A stretch of 64,000 bases of DNA from Leucobacter rhizosphaerae (GCF_022919175.1 NZ_CP095043.1:2108001-2172000); one strand, 5' to 3'. Positions 35,532 through 49,077 are shown, counted from the first letter of the stretch. The notes: generated by a model from the sequence alone, not told the origin. A program made the numbers and translations.

Positions 35532-36473
35532 TCACTTGCCCTTCTTCTTCGCGCGCTTCGCGCTCATCGGCTGCTGTCGCTGGCCCGGGTCGGTGGTCCG
35601 CTTCTCTTCGACCGCGAGCTCTTCCTCGGTCAGCTTACCCTTCGCCTTCAGACGGGCCTGGCGCGCTCGCCACGCCTCGCTGCCGGGGGTCGGCATGTTC
35701 CGGATCACGATGAACTGCTGCCCCATGGTCCAGAGGTTCGACGTGAACCAGTAGATGTTCAGGGCGAGCGGGAAGGCAACACCCGAGAAGAGGAATGCGA
35801 ACGGGATGATGTAGAGCAGGATGCGCTGCTGACGGTACATCGAGGAGTTCTTCGTCTCATCGGAGACGTTCTTCGACATGATCTGCAGCTGCGTGAAGAA
35901 CTGCGAGGCGATCATGAGGACCATGATGATGCCGAGCATCGCCACGACGACCCACTGACCCGACTCCCAGCCCTGCGTGAAGGTCATCTTCAACGGTGCG
36001 CCGAAGATCTCGGCCTGGTTGAAGCTGTTGGTGAGCGACTCGTCCATGAACCCGATACCGGGCTTGTTCTCCGCGGCGTGGCGCAGCACGTAGAAAAGGG
36101 AGAAGAAGATCGGCATCTGGATCAGGATGGGCAGGCACGAGGCGAACGGGTTGGTGCCGTGCTTCTTGTACAGTGCCATCGTCTCGCGGCTCATGGCCTC
36201 GCGCGAGAACTGATCCTTCTTGCCCTTGTACTTGTCCTGGACCTTCTTCATCTGCGGCGCCAGGTCCATCATGCGGCGCTGCGAACGGATCTGACGCACG
36301 GTCACCGGAATCAGGGCGGAGCGGACGACGAGCACCAGGCCGATGATCGAGAGCACCCACGTGACACCCGACGCGGCGTCCATGCCGATCCAGGTGAAGA
36401 GCTGATGCCAGACGGCGAGCACGACCTCGACGAGCCAGCGCAGCGGCCAGAGTATGGTCTCGAAGAAATCCAC
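35532..36473 (-). CDS. yidC: Membrane protein insertase YidC (Oxa1 family)
   Basis: 313 residues, the short Gram-positive form without the large periplasmic domain. Membrane segments start near residue 6; the conserved hydrophilic-groove arginine is in VVRSALIPVTVRQ, followed by the cytoplasmic coiled hairpin (QRRMMDLAPQMKKVQDKYKG), LPILIQMPIFFSLFYVL, and LNIYWFTSNLW. It inserts membrane proteins alone or with SecYEG. The C-terminus is highly basic (SAKRAKKKGK). GTG start, 4 bases after the yidD stop. Confidence 0.97.
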   Translation of the reverse strand: MDFFETILWPLRWLVEVVLAVWHQLFTWIGMDAASGVTWVLSIIGLVLVVRSALIPVTVRQIRSQRRMMDLAPQMKKVQDKYKGKKDQFSREAMSRETMALYKKHGTNPFASCLPILIQMPIFFSLFYVLRHAAENKPGIGFMDESLTNSFNQAEIFGAPLKMTFTQGWESGQWVVVAMLGIIMVLMIASQFFTQLQIMSKNVSDETKNSSMYRQQRILLYIIPFAFLFSGVAFPLALNIYWFTSNLWTMGQQFIVIRNMPTPGSEAWRARQARLKAKGKLTEEELAVEEKRTTDPGQRQQPMSAKRAKKKGK

Positions 36474-36477
36474 GGGG

Positions 36478-36786
36478 TTAGGCCTTTCGCTGGATCGGAC
36501 GCACGAAGCCGCGTGAGTTGATCACGAAGTTCGGGTGGCGTTTCGATGGAACGTCATCGATGCCGCCGGGACTGAAGGGGTTGCAGCGGAGGAGCCGCCA
36601 GATGGTGAGAGCCAGTCCGACGAGGAAACCGCGCTGTTGGTACGCCTCCAGAGCGTACCGGGAACATGATGGATAATACCTGCACACCTGCCCGTAGAGC
36701 GGGGAAATCACTCGGCGGTAGCTGTGCATGATGGCGATCGCGAGATTTCGGGGGAAGAACCAGATCTCCGCCGCAAGGCCCGTCAT
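36478..36786 (-). CDS. yidD: Membrane protein insertion efficiency factor YidD
   Basis: 102 residues with the family hallmark CRYYPSCSRYALEAYQQRG and RCNPFSPGGIDDVP. YidD sits between rnpA and yidC in most bacteria and assists membrane protein insertion. The ATG at 36786 overlaps the rnpA stop by 4 bases (ATGA), which sets the start; a much longer frame up to 37050 is the rnpA gene read in another frame. The C-terminus RPIQRKA is basic. Confidence 0.95.
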   Translation of the reverse strand: MTGLAAEIWFFPRNLAIAIMHSYRRVISPLYGQVCRYYPSCSRYALEAYQQRGFLVGLALTIWRLLRCNPFSPGGIDDVPSKRHPNFVINSRGFVRPIQRKA

Positions 36787-37133
36787 GATCGGGGGCTCGG
36801 GAGGGGGAGCCGGTCGAGCGAGCGGTTGACCTCGTGCTCCAGCAGAGTGAAGCTCGCCGTCGCACTTGCGGGAAGCGCCCGGAAGACGATGTCGACCCCC
36901 GTCAGCCCCCTCTGCAGCCGGCGTTCCACGATCGTGGTGAGTCGGCGTCGCACGCGGTTCCGGGTGACCGCGTTGCCGACGGTCTTGGACACGATGAAGC
37001 CGAATCGCGCCGGTGCCTCCGGGACATGCAAAACCGCGTGGGTGATGCACAGGGCACCTCCCACGCGGCGACCGGTGCGCACGACGCGCCGGTAGTCCTC
37101 ACCCCGGGTGATGCGATGCTGCCGAGCAGGCAT
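36783..37133 (-). CDS. rnpA: Ribonuclease P protein component
   Basis: 116 residues. Starts MPARQHRITRGEDYRRVVRTGRR; central FGFIVSKTVGNAVTRNRVRRRLTTIV contains the RNR-type basic motif that contacts the catalytic RNA. It is the protein cofactor for tRNA 5' maturation. It follows rpmH by 18 bases and overlaps yidD by 4 bases. Confidence 0.96.
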   Translation of the reverse strand: MPARQHRITRGEDYRRVVRTGRRVGGALCITHAVLHVPEAPARFGFIVSKTVGNAVTRNRVRRRLTTIVERRLQRGLTGVDIVFRALPASATASFTLLEHEVNRSLDRLPLPSPRS

Positions 37134-37151
37134 GACCGGCCGGGGACGGAA

Positions 37152-37289
37152 TTATGCGGTGAGCTTCGAGCGGCCCTTGCCGCGACGAGCTGCAACGATG
37201 GCGCGACCCGCACGGGTGCGCATCCGAGCGCGGAAGCCGTGCACCTTGGCGCGGCGGCGGTTGTTGGGCTGGAACGTGCGCTTGCTCAT
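37152..37289 (-). CDS. rpmH: 50S ribosomal protein L34
   Basis: 45 residues: [23 protein letters not shown] then [20 protein letters not shown], the invariant L34 pattern. First gene of rpmH-rnpA-yidD-yidC-jag, reading away from dnaA. Its promoter (37450-37478) leaves a leader of about 150 bases, long for a ribosomal protein mRNA. Confidence 0.98.
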   Translation of the reverse strand: MSKRTFQPNNRRRAKVHGFRARMRTRAGRAIVAARRGKGRSKLTA

Positions 37290-37449
37290 GTGAAGACTCC
37301 GTGACTTATGGAATAGATCCCTGAGGCTCGTCGGCCGCAAGGAAGTCGGATGTGGGCGAGTCGCAGTGCATGATGATGATCGAAGTGCGATCATCAGATC
37401 CGCCGCGTTGGCATACCCGTCTCCAGGCATGTCGCCATACAAGGTGTTT

Positions 37450-37478
37450 AGTCTACGCCCAAAGCCCCGTCGCGTCAA
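37450..37478 (-). promoter_or_regulatory. Sigma-A-type promoter of the rpmH operon
   Basis: Reverse strand: minus-35 TTGACG (37473-37478), spacer of exactly 17 bases, minus-10 TAGACT (37450-37455). It is the best consensus promoter in the window and points at rpmH. Confidence 0.75.
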
Positions 37479-37512
37479 AGTCTCGCGTGTTCCAGGCCCA
37501 CAACTGTGGTAT

Positions 37513-37625
37513 TTATCCACAGGACTTGCCTGTGGACAAATCTGTGACTAGCGTGAACGCAGATGTTGTTGGTCCGGATGAATCTGCGTGATTACGCTGA
37601 TTTCTCACCGTCTTCCTGTGGATAA
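37513..37625 (+). promoter_or_regulatory. dnaA upstream region: DnaA boxes and overlapping promoter
   Basis: The rpmH-dnaA gap (37290-37680) has perfect DnaA boxes TTATCCACA (37513-37521) and TGTGGATAA (37617-37625) plus TGTGGACAA (37531-37539). A possible promoter, TTGCCT (37526) with a 17-base spacer and TAGCGT (37549-37554), contains the middle box in its spacer, fitting DnaA autorepression. No further gene is visible in the gap. Confidence 0.65.
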
Positions 37626-37680
37626 CACTGGGTATAACATCAAACTCTTCTTTGACCGCGGACATGACCCAGGGTGCAGT

Positions 37681-39111
37681 GTGACTGAGCACGATTTACA
37701 AGATGTGTGGGCGCGAGTGACGCAGGCGGTCATGGGTGATCCGGCGATCGGCCCGGCCGTCGGTGCGCAGCTCGCGCTGGCCGTCCCCCGGGGCATCGCT
37801 GCCGGCACGCTCTATCTGGCGGTCCAACTCGAGTTCACGCTCAAGCTCCTCGAGACGCGCCTGCGGCCGGCCATCATGGCGGCGGTGGCGCAGATCCCTG
37901 AGGCCGAAGAGATTGAGAACTTCGTCGTCATCGTCGACGAAGACGCCCACCCGACTCTCGATCCGGAACCCGAGGTGGAGGATCTCGAGGACTCTCCCTT
38001 CGCTGCGCCCAGCAAGGTGGACACGCCGCGCCCTGTCGCAGAGCCCCGTCGGCGGCACGGTGCCGACGAGCCCCCGGTCGACAGCCGGCTGAACGAGAAG
38101 TACCGGTTCGACAGCTTTGTGATCGGCCAGTCCAACCGGTTTGCGCACGCCGCTGCGGTCGCCGTGGCCGAGGCACCCGCCCGCGCCTACAACCCGCTCT
38201 TCATCTACGGCGATTCTGGACTCGGCAAGACACACCTCCTGCACGCCATCGGCCATTACGCTCGCGAACTCTTCCCCGAGGTGCGCGTCCGCTATGTGAG
38301 TTCCGAGGACTTCACGAACGACTTCATCAACTCCATCGCGAACAATCAGGGCGCAGCCTTCCACGCGCGGTACCGCAGTGTCGACATCCTGTTGGTGGAT
38401 GATATTCAGTTCCTCGAGGACAAGGTGGAGACGCAGGAGGCCTTCTTCCACACCTTCAACACCCTCCACGATCACAACAAGCAGGTGGTGATCACGAGCG
38501 ACGTGCAGCCGAAGCAGCTCCGGGGCTTCGAGGACCGCATGCTGTCGCGCTTCGAGTGGGGTCTGCTCACCGACATCCAGGTGCCCGACCTCGAGACGCG
38601 CATCGCGATCCTGCGCAAGAAGGCGAAACGAGAGAACCTCGAGGTCGACTACAGCATCCTCGAGTTCATCGCGTCGAAGTTCTCATCGAACATCCGTGAG
38701 CTCGAGGGCACCCTCATCCGTGTGACGGCGTACGCGAGCCTCAACCAGCAGCGCATCGACATGCCGCTCGTACAGACCGTGCTGAAGGATCTCATCACGC
38801 TCGACGCGGACAATGAGGTGCAGCCCACGGACATCATCAATCGGACCGCCGAGTACTTCGACCTGTCGATCGACGAGCTCTACGGTCCCTCCCGCGCGCA
38901 GCAGATCGCCACGGCCCGGCAGATCGCCATGTACCTCTGCCGAGAACTCACGCCGCTGTCCCTGCCGAAGATCGGACAGCTCTTCGGCGGCCGGGATCAC
39001 ACCACGGTGATGTACGCCCACAAAAAGATCACCCAGCTGATCGCTGAGCGTCGCTCGATCTACAACCAGGTGACGGAGCTCACGACCCACATCAAACAGG
39101 GCACTCGCTAG
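37681..39111 (+). CDS. dnaA: Chromosomal replication initiator protein DnaA
   Basis: 476 residues from the GTG at 37681. Domain I ([15 protein letters not shown]), acidic linker, AAA+ domain III with Walker [16 protein letters not shown] and Walker [11 protein letters not shown], and domain IV with the DNA-binding signature [15 protein letters not shown]. It melts oriC and loads the helicase with DciA. An in-frame codon further upstream (37588) would add 31 non-homologous residues across a DnaA box, so I reject it; the ribosome site for the GTG is weak. Confidence 0.96.
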   Translation: MTEHDLQDVWARVTQAVMGDPAIGPAVGAQLALAVPRGIAAGTLYLAVQLEFTLKLLETRLRPAIMAAVAQIPEAEEIENFVVIVDEDAHPTLDPEPEVEDLEDSPFAAPSKVDTPRPVAEPRRRHGADEPPVDSRLNEKYRFDSFVIGQSNRFAHAAAVAVAEAPARAYNPLFIYGDSGLGKTHLLHAIGHYARELFPEVRVRYVSSEDFTNDFINSIANNQGAAFHARYRSVDILLVDDIQFLEDKVETQEAFFHTFNTLHDHNKQVVITSDVQPKQLRGFEDRMLSRFEWGLLTDIQVPDLETRIAILRKKAKRENLEVDYSILEFIASKFSSNIRELEGTLIRVTAYASLNQQRIDMPLVQTVLKDLITLDADNEVQPTDIINRTAEYFDLSIDELYGPSRAQQIATARQIAMYLCRELTPLSLPKIGQLFGGRDHTTVMYAHKKITQLIAERRSIYNQVTELTTHIKQGTR

Positions 39112-39500
39112 GGGCTTTCTCCACACCCCACAGGGGTCCTGTGGATAACTGTGGACAAGTCACCGACATCTGTGGATGGAAGCAGAGCGCCTGTGGAATG
39201 AGGTGAGCGTCTCGAGATCCGCATCGTTCCGCGGATCGGGATCCATCCACCGGTCGCTGACAACTCACAAAGATGTAGTTCCCTACAAACAATTGATCAC
39301 TGGTGACTTATCCACAGTTTCCACAGACGTTAACACTGTTAACACTTTTCTTCTTGTAAAACGGGAACTCGATCACGCACTCCGCTCCGGCTCCTCCCGT
39401 GCGAAACGCGCATCTGAATGACACGGATGCCGGTGGAGCCGTGAGTATGCAAAGATTGTGAAGCACGACCCTCATGCGTCTCACACGGAAAGGAAGCCAA
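39112..39500. other. Replication origin oriC between dnaA and dnaN
   Basis: A 389-base AT-richer gap with many DnaA boxes: TGTGGATAA (39140), TGTGGACAA (39150), TGTGGATGG (39171), TGTGGAATG (39192), TTATCCACA (39308) and GTTTCCACA (39317). An AT-rich tract with GTTAACACTGTTAAC follows at about 39329-39343 and could be the unwinding element. Adjacent dnaN has an AAGGAA ribosome site. No gene lies inside. Confidence 0.88.
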
Positions 39501-40643
39501 ATGCGATTCACCGTCAATCGTGACGTGTTTAGCGAGTCGGTTTCATTTGCGGTGAAGCTGCTTCCTCAGCGCCCGACGCAGCCGTTGTTGAGCGGAGCTC
39601 TGATCGAGGCCGAGGGTGACCAGCTGACGATTTCCTCGTTCGACTACGAGGTCTCGGCGCGAACCACCGTGACCGCAGAGGTCTCGGATCCTGGTCGCGC
39701 GCTCGTGTCAGGCCGGCTCGTCAGCGAGATCGCGCAGCGACTCCCCAACGCCGACGTTGAGGTGACCCTGCTCGAGAGCCGTGTCGAGGTCCGATGCGGA
39801 TCCGCCACCTTCAGCCTGCCGGCGATGCCGGTGGAGGAGTATCCGCAGGTCCCGAAGGTCGATACCGTGTCGGGATCGGTGCCGGCCGACGTGTTCGCGG
39901 ACGCGATCGCGCAGGTGTCGCTGGCGGCATCCAAGGATGACGTCACGCCCGTGATCACCGGCGTGCAGTTCGAGATCACCGAGAACTCGCTCACGCTCAC
40001 CGCGACGGACCGGTATCGTGTCGCAACGCGCGGCATCGACTGGGAGAACCAGGGCGGCCAGAACGACCTGTCGGCCCTGGTCCCGTCGAAGATCGTCACC
40101 GAGGTGGGTAAGACGTTCGCCCATGACGGGCAGGTGAAGGTCGCGATCGTCAAGGATGGCGAGCGCGAACTCATCGCATTCACCGGGGGATCGAAGACGG
40201 TGACCTCGCTGCTGATCAAGGGCAACTATCCGCCGGTCGGTCGATTGTTCCCGACTACGGTGGACAACTACGCGGTCATCAACACGGCCGAGTTGGTCGA
40301 GGCCGTGGGCCGTGTGGGTCTGGTACTCGAGCGTGAGGCCGCACTCCGTTTCTCCTTCGTTGAGGGCACCGTGACGCTGGAGGCAGCGGGCACGGAAGCC
40401 GCCCAGGCCGTGGAGACCGTCGACGCGCACCTCGTCGGGGAAGAGATGGTGGTCTCATTGAAGCCGCAGTTCCTGCTCGACGGTCTCCGCTCCACTCACT
40501 CTGAGTTCGCACGGATTGCCTTCACTCGCACCGACAATCCCGGAAAGCCGGGCCCGGTGCTGATCACCAGCCAGCGCAGCAAGGAAGACGCCGACGAGGA
40601 GAGCTTCCGGTACCTGCTGCAGCCGAACCTCCTGCTGCGCTAG
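39501..40643 (+). CDS. dnaN: DNA polymerase III beta subunit (sliding clamp)
   Basis: 380 residues, three repeated clamp domains. Start MRFTVNRDVFSESVSFAVKLLPQRPTQPLLSG; later DKDDVTPVITGVQFEI-type strand, FPTTVDNYAVINTAELVEAV and the C-terminal FRYLLQPNLLLR. It tethers the polymerase and binds many partners. The ATG at 39501 follows AAGGAA at the usual distance; an upstream in-frame codon at 39474 is rejected. Only 9 bases separate it from recF. Confidence 0.97.
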   Translation: MRFTVNRDVFSESVSFAVKLLPQRPTQPLLSGALIEAEGDQLTISSFDYEVSARTTVTAEVSDPGRALVSGRLVSEIAQRLPNADVEVTLLESRVEVRCGSATFSLPAMPVEEYPQVPKVDTVSGSVPADVFADAIAQVSLAASKDDVTPVITGVQFEITENSLTLTATDRYRVATRGIDWENQGGQNDLSALVPSKIVTEVGKTFAHDGQVKVAIVKDGERELIAFTGGSKTVTSLLIKGNYPPVGRLFPTTVDNYAVINTAELVEAVGRVGLVLEREAALRFSFVEGTVTLEAAGTEAAQAVETVDAHLVGEEMVVSLKPQFLLDGLRSTHSEFARIAFTRTDNPGKPGPVLITSQRSKEDADEESFRYLLQPNLLLR

Positions 40644-40652
40644 GGGTCGGGG

Positions 40653-41822
40653 ATGCGGGTTTCGCATCTGTCCCTCGCCGACTTCCGGAATTATCAGACG
40701 GCGGAACTGTCGCTGCGCCCAGGCCCGAATTTGCTGCTCGGTCGCAACGGGCAGGGGAAAACGAATCTGGTCGAGGCGATCGGATATTTCGCAACGTTGC
40801 GTTCCCACCGCACGAGCGGCGATGCCCCCCTGATCCGCGCAGGCTCGGAGGCCGCGATCATGCGGATGAAGGTGGAAGCCGCTGAGCGTGACGTGCTGCT
40901 GGAGATGCAGTTGAATCGCGATGGACCGAACCGGGCGCAGGTCAACCGCAATGTCGTGCGCTCTCGGGAGGTGACCAGATGGTTCGCCGCGGTTGCGTTC
41001 GTCCCCGAAGACCTCACAATCGTTCGTGGAGAGCCCTCAGGACGCCGCCGCTTTCTCGATGATGCCCTGGTTGCTCGCCATCCAGTGGCTGCAGGCGCCC
41101 TCGCTGACTACGAACGAGTCGTTCGGCAACGCACGTCGTTGCTGAAATCGGTCCGCGGAAGCGGCGCGCGGGGGGGTGCTCCGTCGACTCTCGATATCTG
41201 GGACGACCAACTGATCGAGTTCGGGACGCAGATCATGCTCGCTCGACGAGAGCTCGTGCGAGACTTGGCGGGTCCGCTGTGCACTGGGTACGCGGCCCTC
41301 GTCGACCAGGATCACGCACCCAGTGTGTCACTGAACGAATCCGTCAGCGGCGCACTCGACGGCAATGTTTCACGTGAAACGACTGATCCGAGGGCTCTCG
41401 CTGACGTTTCACGTGAAACTCTTGCGGCGGAGTTTCGGGACGCGCTGGAGCGGGTGCGTGGCCGCGAGCTCGATCGTGGTGTCACTCTCGTGGGTCCGCA
41501 TCGGGATGATCTCGTACTGTCACTCAATGGGCTCCCGGTCAAGGGATACGCGAGCCACGGGGAGTCGTGGTCGTTCGCACTCTCCTTGAAAATGGCGCTC
41601 GCGCTGATTCTTCGGGAAGAGTCTCCCGCCGGCGATCCGGTCATCATTCTCGATGACGTCTTCGCCGAACTCGACGCCCGTCGGCGACGCAGTCTCATGA
41701 CAGCAGTGCAGGGGTTCGAGCAGGTCATCGTCACGGCCGCGGTAGAGGGCGATGTTCCCGATGACGTGCCGTGGCATCGGGTTCGCATCGAGGCGGGGGC
41801 CATTGTGGAGGAGCCCGAGTGA
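40653..41822 (+). CDS. recF: DNA repair and gap-binding protein RecF
   Basis: 389 residues of the SMC-like RecF family: HLSLADFRNYQ, Walker A GRNGQGKTNLVEAI (G30-T37), FVPEDLTIVRGEPSGRRRFLD and the signature/Walker B part VTLVGPHRDDL and PVIILDDVFAELD. It assists RecA loading at gaps. Residues 239-243 and 252-256 both read VSRET, encoded by two exact parS sites, so this loop is shaped by ParB binding and not by RecF function. It follows dnaN and overlaps dciA by one base. Confidence 0.95.
   Translation: MRVSHLSLADFRNYQTAELSLRPGPNLLLGRNGQGKTNLVEAIGYFATLRSHRTSGDAPLIRAGSEAAIMRMKVEAAERDVLLEMQLNRDGPNRAQVNRNVVRSREVTRWFAAVAFVPEDLTIVRGEPSGRRRFLDDALVARHPVAAGALADYERVVRQRTSLLKSVRGSGARGGAPSTLDIWDDQLIEFGTQIMLARRELVRDLAGPLCTGYAALVDQDHAPSVSLNESVSGALDGNVSRETTDPRALADVSRETLAAEFRDALERVRGRELDRGVTLVGPHRDDLVLSLNGLPVKGYASHGESWSFALSLKMALALILREESPAGDPVIILDDVFAELDARRRRSLMTAVQGFEQVIVTAAVEGDVPDDVPWHRVRIEAGAIVEEPE
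41367..41380. promoter_or_regulatory. parS site 1 inside recF
   Basis: Exact GTTTCACGTGAAAC, in frame with recF codons for VSRET. It is about 2 kb from oriC. Confidence 0.93.
41406..41419. promoter_or_regulatory. parS site 2 inside recF
   Basis: Exact GTTTCACGTGAAAC, 39 bases (13 codons) after site 1 and in the same frame, again encoding VSRET. Confidence 0.93.
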
Positions 41823-42313
41823 TGAACGAGTTGTCACATTCCGAGTTCACCAGTTCGGCTTACTTGCGAGCAAAGTCGGTGTGGCGGGGCAAGCCCGTGC
41901 GGCGACGCCGTGTGGGGTCAACGGTGAGCGAGGGGGAGGGCTCGCCCTTCGGCTACGGCCGTGATCCACGCGGTCTCGGGGAAATCCTGACCACCATCAC
42001 CACAGACATGGGGTGGAGTAGCGAGCTGGATCAAGCCCGACTGATCACTGAGTGGCCGGAGTTCGCTGGAGAGCTCACCGCGGAGCACACCACTGTAGTG
42101 GGTATCAGTCACGGTGTGCTGCAGGTGCAATGCGATTCGACGACGTGGGCGACGGAGCTGCGTCGTCTGCGCGCTGAGATGCTCACTCGACTATTGCGGG
42201 AGTACCCGGATGCCGAGATTCGGGATCTCCGGTTCCTCGCCCCCGGGGCACCCAGTTGGCGCCACGGACCGCGCTCGGTGCCCGGACGAGGACCGCGCGA
42301 CACCTACGCTTGA
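41822..42313 (+). CDS. dciA: DciA-family helicase-loader protein (DUF721)
   Basis: 163 residues. Basic, disordered first 50 residues, then the DUF721/DciA KH-like domain with WPEFAGELTAEHTTVVGISHGVLQVQCDSTTWATELRRLRAEMLTRL. DciA loads DnaB in bacteria lacking DnaC/DnaI; its place between recF and gyrB is typical of Actinobacteria. The ATG overlaps the recF stop (TGATG), so it is coupled to recF. The 237-base gap after it (42314-42550) has no gene I can support. Confidence 0.92.
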   Translation: MNELSHSEFTSSAYLRAKSVWRGKPVRRRRVGSTVSEGEGSPFGYGRDPRGLGEILTTITTDMGWSSELDQARLITEWPEFAGELTAEHTTVVGISHGVLQVQCDSTTWATELRRLRAEMLTRLLREYPDAEIRDLRFLAPGAPSWRHGPRSVPGRGPRDTYA

Positions 42314-42523
42314 GACAGAGGTGACCCGCCTCGCATGGCCTCAACCCGCTCACGTATCGGGCTCTCGAAATGCTGCGCTCCGGCACCCATTCTTCGCTCA
42401 CCGATCAGAGGTGGGGACGATCCCCGACGAAATATCCCCGGCACGGGGCCTCTGAGGCGCCTCCTGAGGCGGATTATTGATAGGCTGGTGTGCGGAAGTA
42501 TCCGGGGTGAAAACACGCTCTGA

Positions 42524-47100
<4,577 letters not shown>

Positions 47101-47108
<8 letters not shown>

Positions 47109-47508
47109 CACTGTCGCCGACAAGCTGGCAAAGAAGACCCGCAAGAAGGCCCCCTCGAAGCAGGTACGCCTGAAGCTCGTCTACATCGACTTCTGGTCCG
47201 CGGTGAAGTTCTCCTTCCTCGTCTCCATCTGCCTCGCGATCGTCGGCGTCGTGGCGACGATCCTCATCTACACCGTGCTCATGCAGACCGGCGTCTTCAG
47301 CTCGGTCGACGCGGTCTTCATGGACATCGTCGGAGAAGAGAACAGCCTCATGAAGATCATCGGCTTCCCCCAGGTGCTCGGCTTCTCGGTGGTCGTGGCG
47401 ATCCTCAACACCATTGTGGGCACGGCGCTCGGCGCGGTCGGCGCACTCGTCTACAACCTGCTCGTGCGGGTGCTCGGCGGATTCCAGCTCGGTTTCACGA
47501 GCAACTAG
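47101..47508 (+). CDS. DUF3566 membrane protein
   Basis: 135 residues: Lys-rich cytoplasmic start, two membrane segments (about 36-62 and 95-120), and the DUF3566 pattern [27 protein letters not shown] with [27 protein letters not shown]. It is found after gyrA in most Actinobacteria (the Rv0007 position). Function unknown. It overlaps gyrA by 8 bases and has an AGGAA ribosome site inside the gyrA tail. Confidence 0.9.
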
Positions 47509-47520
47509 ACCATTGACTCG

Positions 47521-47562
47521 CCCGATCGGAGTCGCGGATTTCGATTTTCGAAGCCGATCGGG
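47521..47562. repeat. Nested inverted repeat between the DUF3566 gene and tRNA-Ile
   Basis: CCCGATCGG (47521-47529) is complementary to CCGATCGGG (47554-47562), and within the loop TTCGA and TCGAA form an inner stem around TTT. A TAGAGT hexamer at 47563-47568, about 15 bases before tRNA-Ile, directly follows the outer arm and may be its minus-10. The structure may terminate gyrBA transcription or control the tRNA promoter. Confidence 0.55.
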
Positions 47563-47582
47563 TAGAGTCATTTCTTGGTCAC

Positions 47583-47659
47583 GGGGCTATAGCTCAGGCG
47601 GTTAGAGCGCTTCACTGATAATGAAGAGGTCCCAGGTTCAAGTCCTGGTAGCCCCACCA
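47583..47659 (+). tRNA. ileT: tRNA-Ile (GAT)
   Basis: Cloverleaf read directly: acceptor GGGGCTA pairs with TAGCCCC, anticodon stem CTTCA/TGAAG with loop CTGATAA giving anticodon GAT at 47617-47619, T-loop GTTCAAGTC, and encoded CCA end. 57 bases upstream of tRNA-Ala, the usual pair after gyrA. Confidence 0.98.
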
Positions 47660-47715
47660 CCGCGGTCATCACCCGGAGTCACTCTGGTAACGTTGATCCG
47701 GTCACAATTCAATAC

Positions 47716-47791
47716 GGGTCCTTAACTCAGTTGGTAGAGTGCCTGCTTTGCAAGCAGGATGTCGGGAGTTCGATTCTCCCAGGATCCACCA
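47716..47791 (+). tRNA. alaT: tRNA-Ala (TGC)
   Basis: Acceptor GGGTCCT pairs with AGGATCC (one G-U), anticodon stem CCTGC/GCAGG with TGC at 47749-47751, T-loop GTTCGATTC, encoded CCA. A hairpin follows 9 bases after the 3' end. Confidence 0.98.
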
Positions 47792-47800
47792 CCCTGTCTC

Positions 47801-47841
47801 ACGGGAGGACGCGACATCGAAGATGCTGCGTCCTCCCGTTT
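47801..47841 (+). terminator. Terminator after the tRNA pair
   Basis: ACGGGAGGACGC (47801-47812) pairs with GCGTCCTCCCGT (47828-47839), followed by TTGACGTTT. It probably ends the tRNA transcript. Confidence 0.75.
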
Positions 47842-48153
47842 GACGTTTCTCCTCCTTCTCCTCCTCCTCCCAGGGCTCTCGGTATGGGGACGGTTCGATG
47901 TCCTGAGGCCACGACTCCTCGCGGTGCAGGAATCTCAGATCTCCATCGCATGCCCACCGTTGGTGGAGTCGCTCGGGTACGCACCAGTGACGACGCGCTA
48001 CTGATACATCCGCGCGACGCTACCTCGATATGTGAGCTCCCTGAACATTGCTGGTTTCACAGCATTAGCTTCGGTGATCGGATGCGTGTCATGTGTAGCG
48101 CATCATCTCGACAGCTGTCCCTAGGACTCCATATATCGATAGGCGAACAACTT
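47842..48153. other. Non-coding stretch upstream of the LAKTG protein
   Basis: About 310 bases, less GC-rich than its surroundings, beginning with a pyrimidine-only run of CTCC repeats (about 47847-47873). I see no gene and no clear promoter; it is likely the control region of the downstream surface protein. Confidence 0.5.
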
Positions 48154-49062
48154 ATGAAGACAACGAAGATTCTGACGGCGAGCTGCGCTACGGTTGTGCT
48201 CGCGTTGGCATTCGGCGCCAGCGCCGCCTCAGCCGCGGGCACCGAGATCACGGTCTCACCGAGCCCGACGGCCCCCGGCTCGTCGGTCGAGATCTCGGGA
48301 GACTCTTGCGTCGATGGCGACGGAAATCCGGGTGAAGTGCTCGTCGAGGTTGATGGTCGGCTCGCTGATTCAGTCGAGGTTGCACCGGACGGGAGCTGGA
48401 CCGCTTGGCTGACGGCTCCGCTGCTTCCGGGGTCGTACGCGGTTGTGGCCAGCTGTGATGCCTACTACGGATCTCCGGTCATCTACGACACCACGGACCT
48501 CGAAGTCAGCAACCCGGTCATTGTCGAGCCCATCGCGGAGCTGGAGATGACACTGTCGAAGACCTCGGTGAAGGCCGGTGACGAACTGACGATCTTCGTC
48601 GAGGGGTTTGCTCCGAACGATTCGGTGAACGTTCGGATGGGGCTTCCCCCCGATGAGGAGAGCGAATTCGCACCGGCGACTGCGGCCGCTGTCGAGGGCG
48701 AGTTCGATCCGATCACGGGCAACCAGGTCTTCGGCGACTTCAACGCTGACGACGAGGGCGTGCTCGCGCTCACCGTGCGCATTCCCGCTGACACCGAGGC
48801 TGGCAGGTACGCGATCGGCGCATTCTCCGCCACGGCGGAAGCTATCGGTCAGTTCGATGTCACCGTGGCGAGCACCAACGGCGGCGGCACCATCATCACC
48901 CCGAACTCGAAGACCACCGCCAACACCCGAAACGATAGTGACGGGCAGCTCGCGAAAACCGGCAGCACGGATGGCTCGATTGGTCTGCTGATCGCTGGTG
49001 GGGCAGCGGCGATCGTCGGTGCTTCACTGATCGCACGCCGCCGCTTTTCGGTTGCGAAGTAA
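48154..49062 (+). CDS. Small cell-wall-anchored surface protein with LAKTG sorting signal
   Basis: 302 residues. Signal peptide at 1-27 (KTTKILTASCATVVLALAFGASAASA), two immunoglobulin-like beta domains at about 30-110 (EITVSPSPTAPGSSVEISGD) and 120-240 (LEMTLSKTSVKAGDELTIFVEGF), a Thr/Asn spacer, then LAKTG at 266-270, a membrane segment and RRRFSVAK. LAxTG is the motif preferred by class E sortases, one of which is encoded at 58.9 kb. No ligand or enzyme activity is apparent. The ribosome site is weak (AGGCGAA). Confidence 0.88.
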   Translation: MKTTKILTASCATVVLALAFGASAASAAGTEITVSPSPTAPGSSVEISGDSCVDGDGNPGEVLVEVDGRLADSVEVAPDGSWTAWLTAPLLPGSYAVVASCDAYYGSPVIYDTTDLEVSNPVIVEPIAELEMTLSKTSVKAGDELTIFVEGFAPNDSVNVRMGLPPDEESEFAPATAAAVEGEFDPITGNQVFGDFNADDEGVLALTVRIPADTEAGRYAIGAFSATAEAIGQFDVTVASTNGGGTIITPNSKTTANTRNDSDGQLAKTGSTDGSIGLLIAGGAAAIVGASLIARRRFSVAK

Positions 49063-49077
49063 GCTGCACCGGGCGCG

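Noticed and set aside
37588..37680. Longer DnaA start upstream
   Set aside because: The 31 extra residues do not fit domain I and would cover a perfect DnaA box; GTG at 37681 fits the family start.
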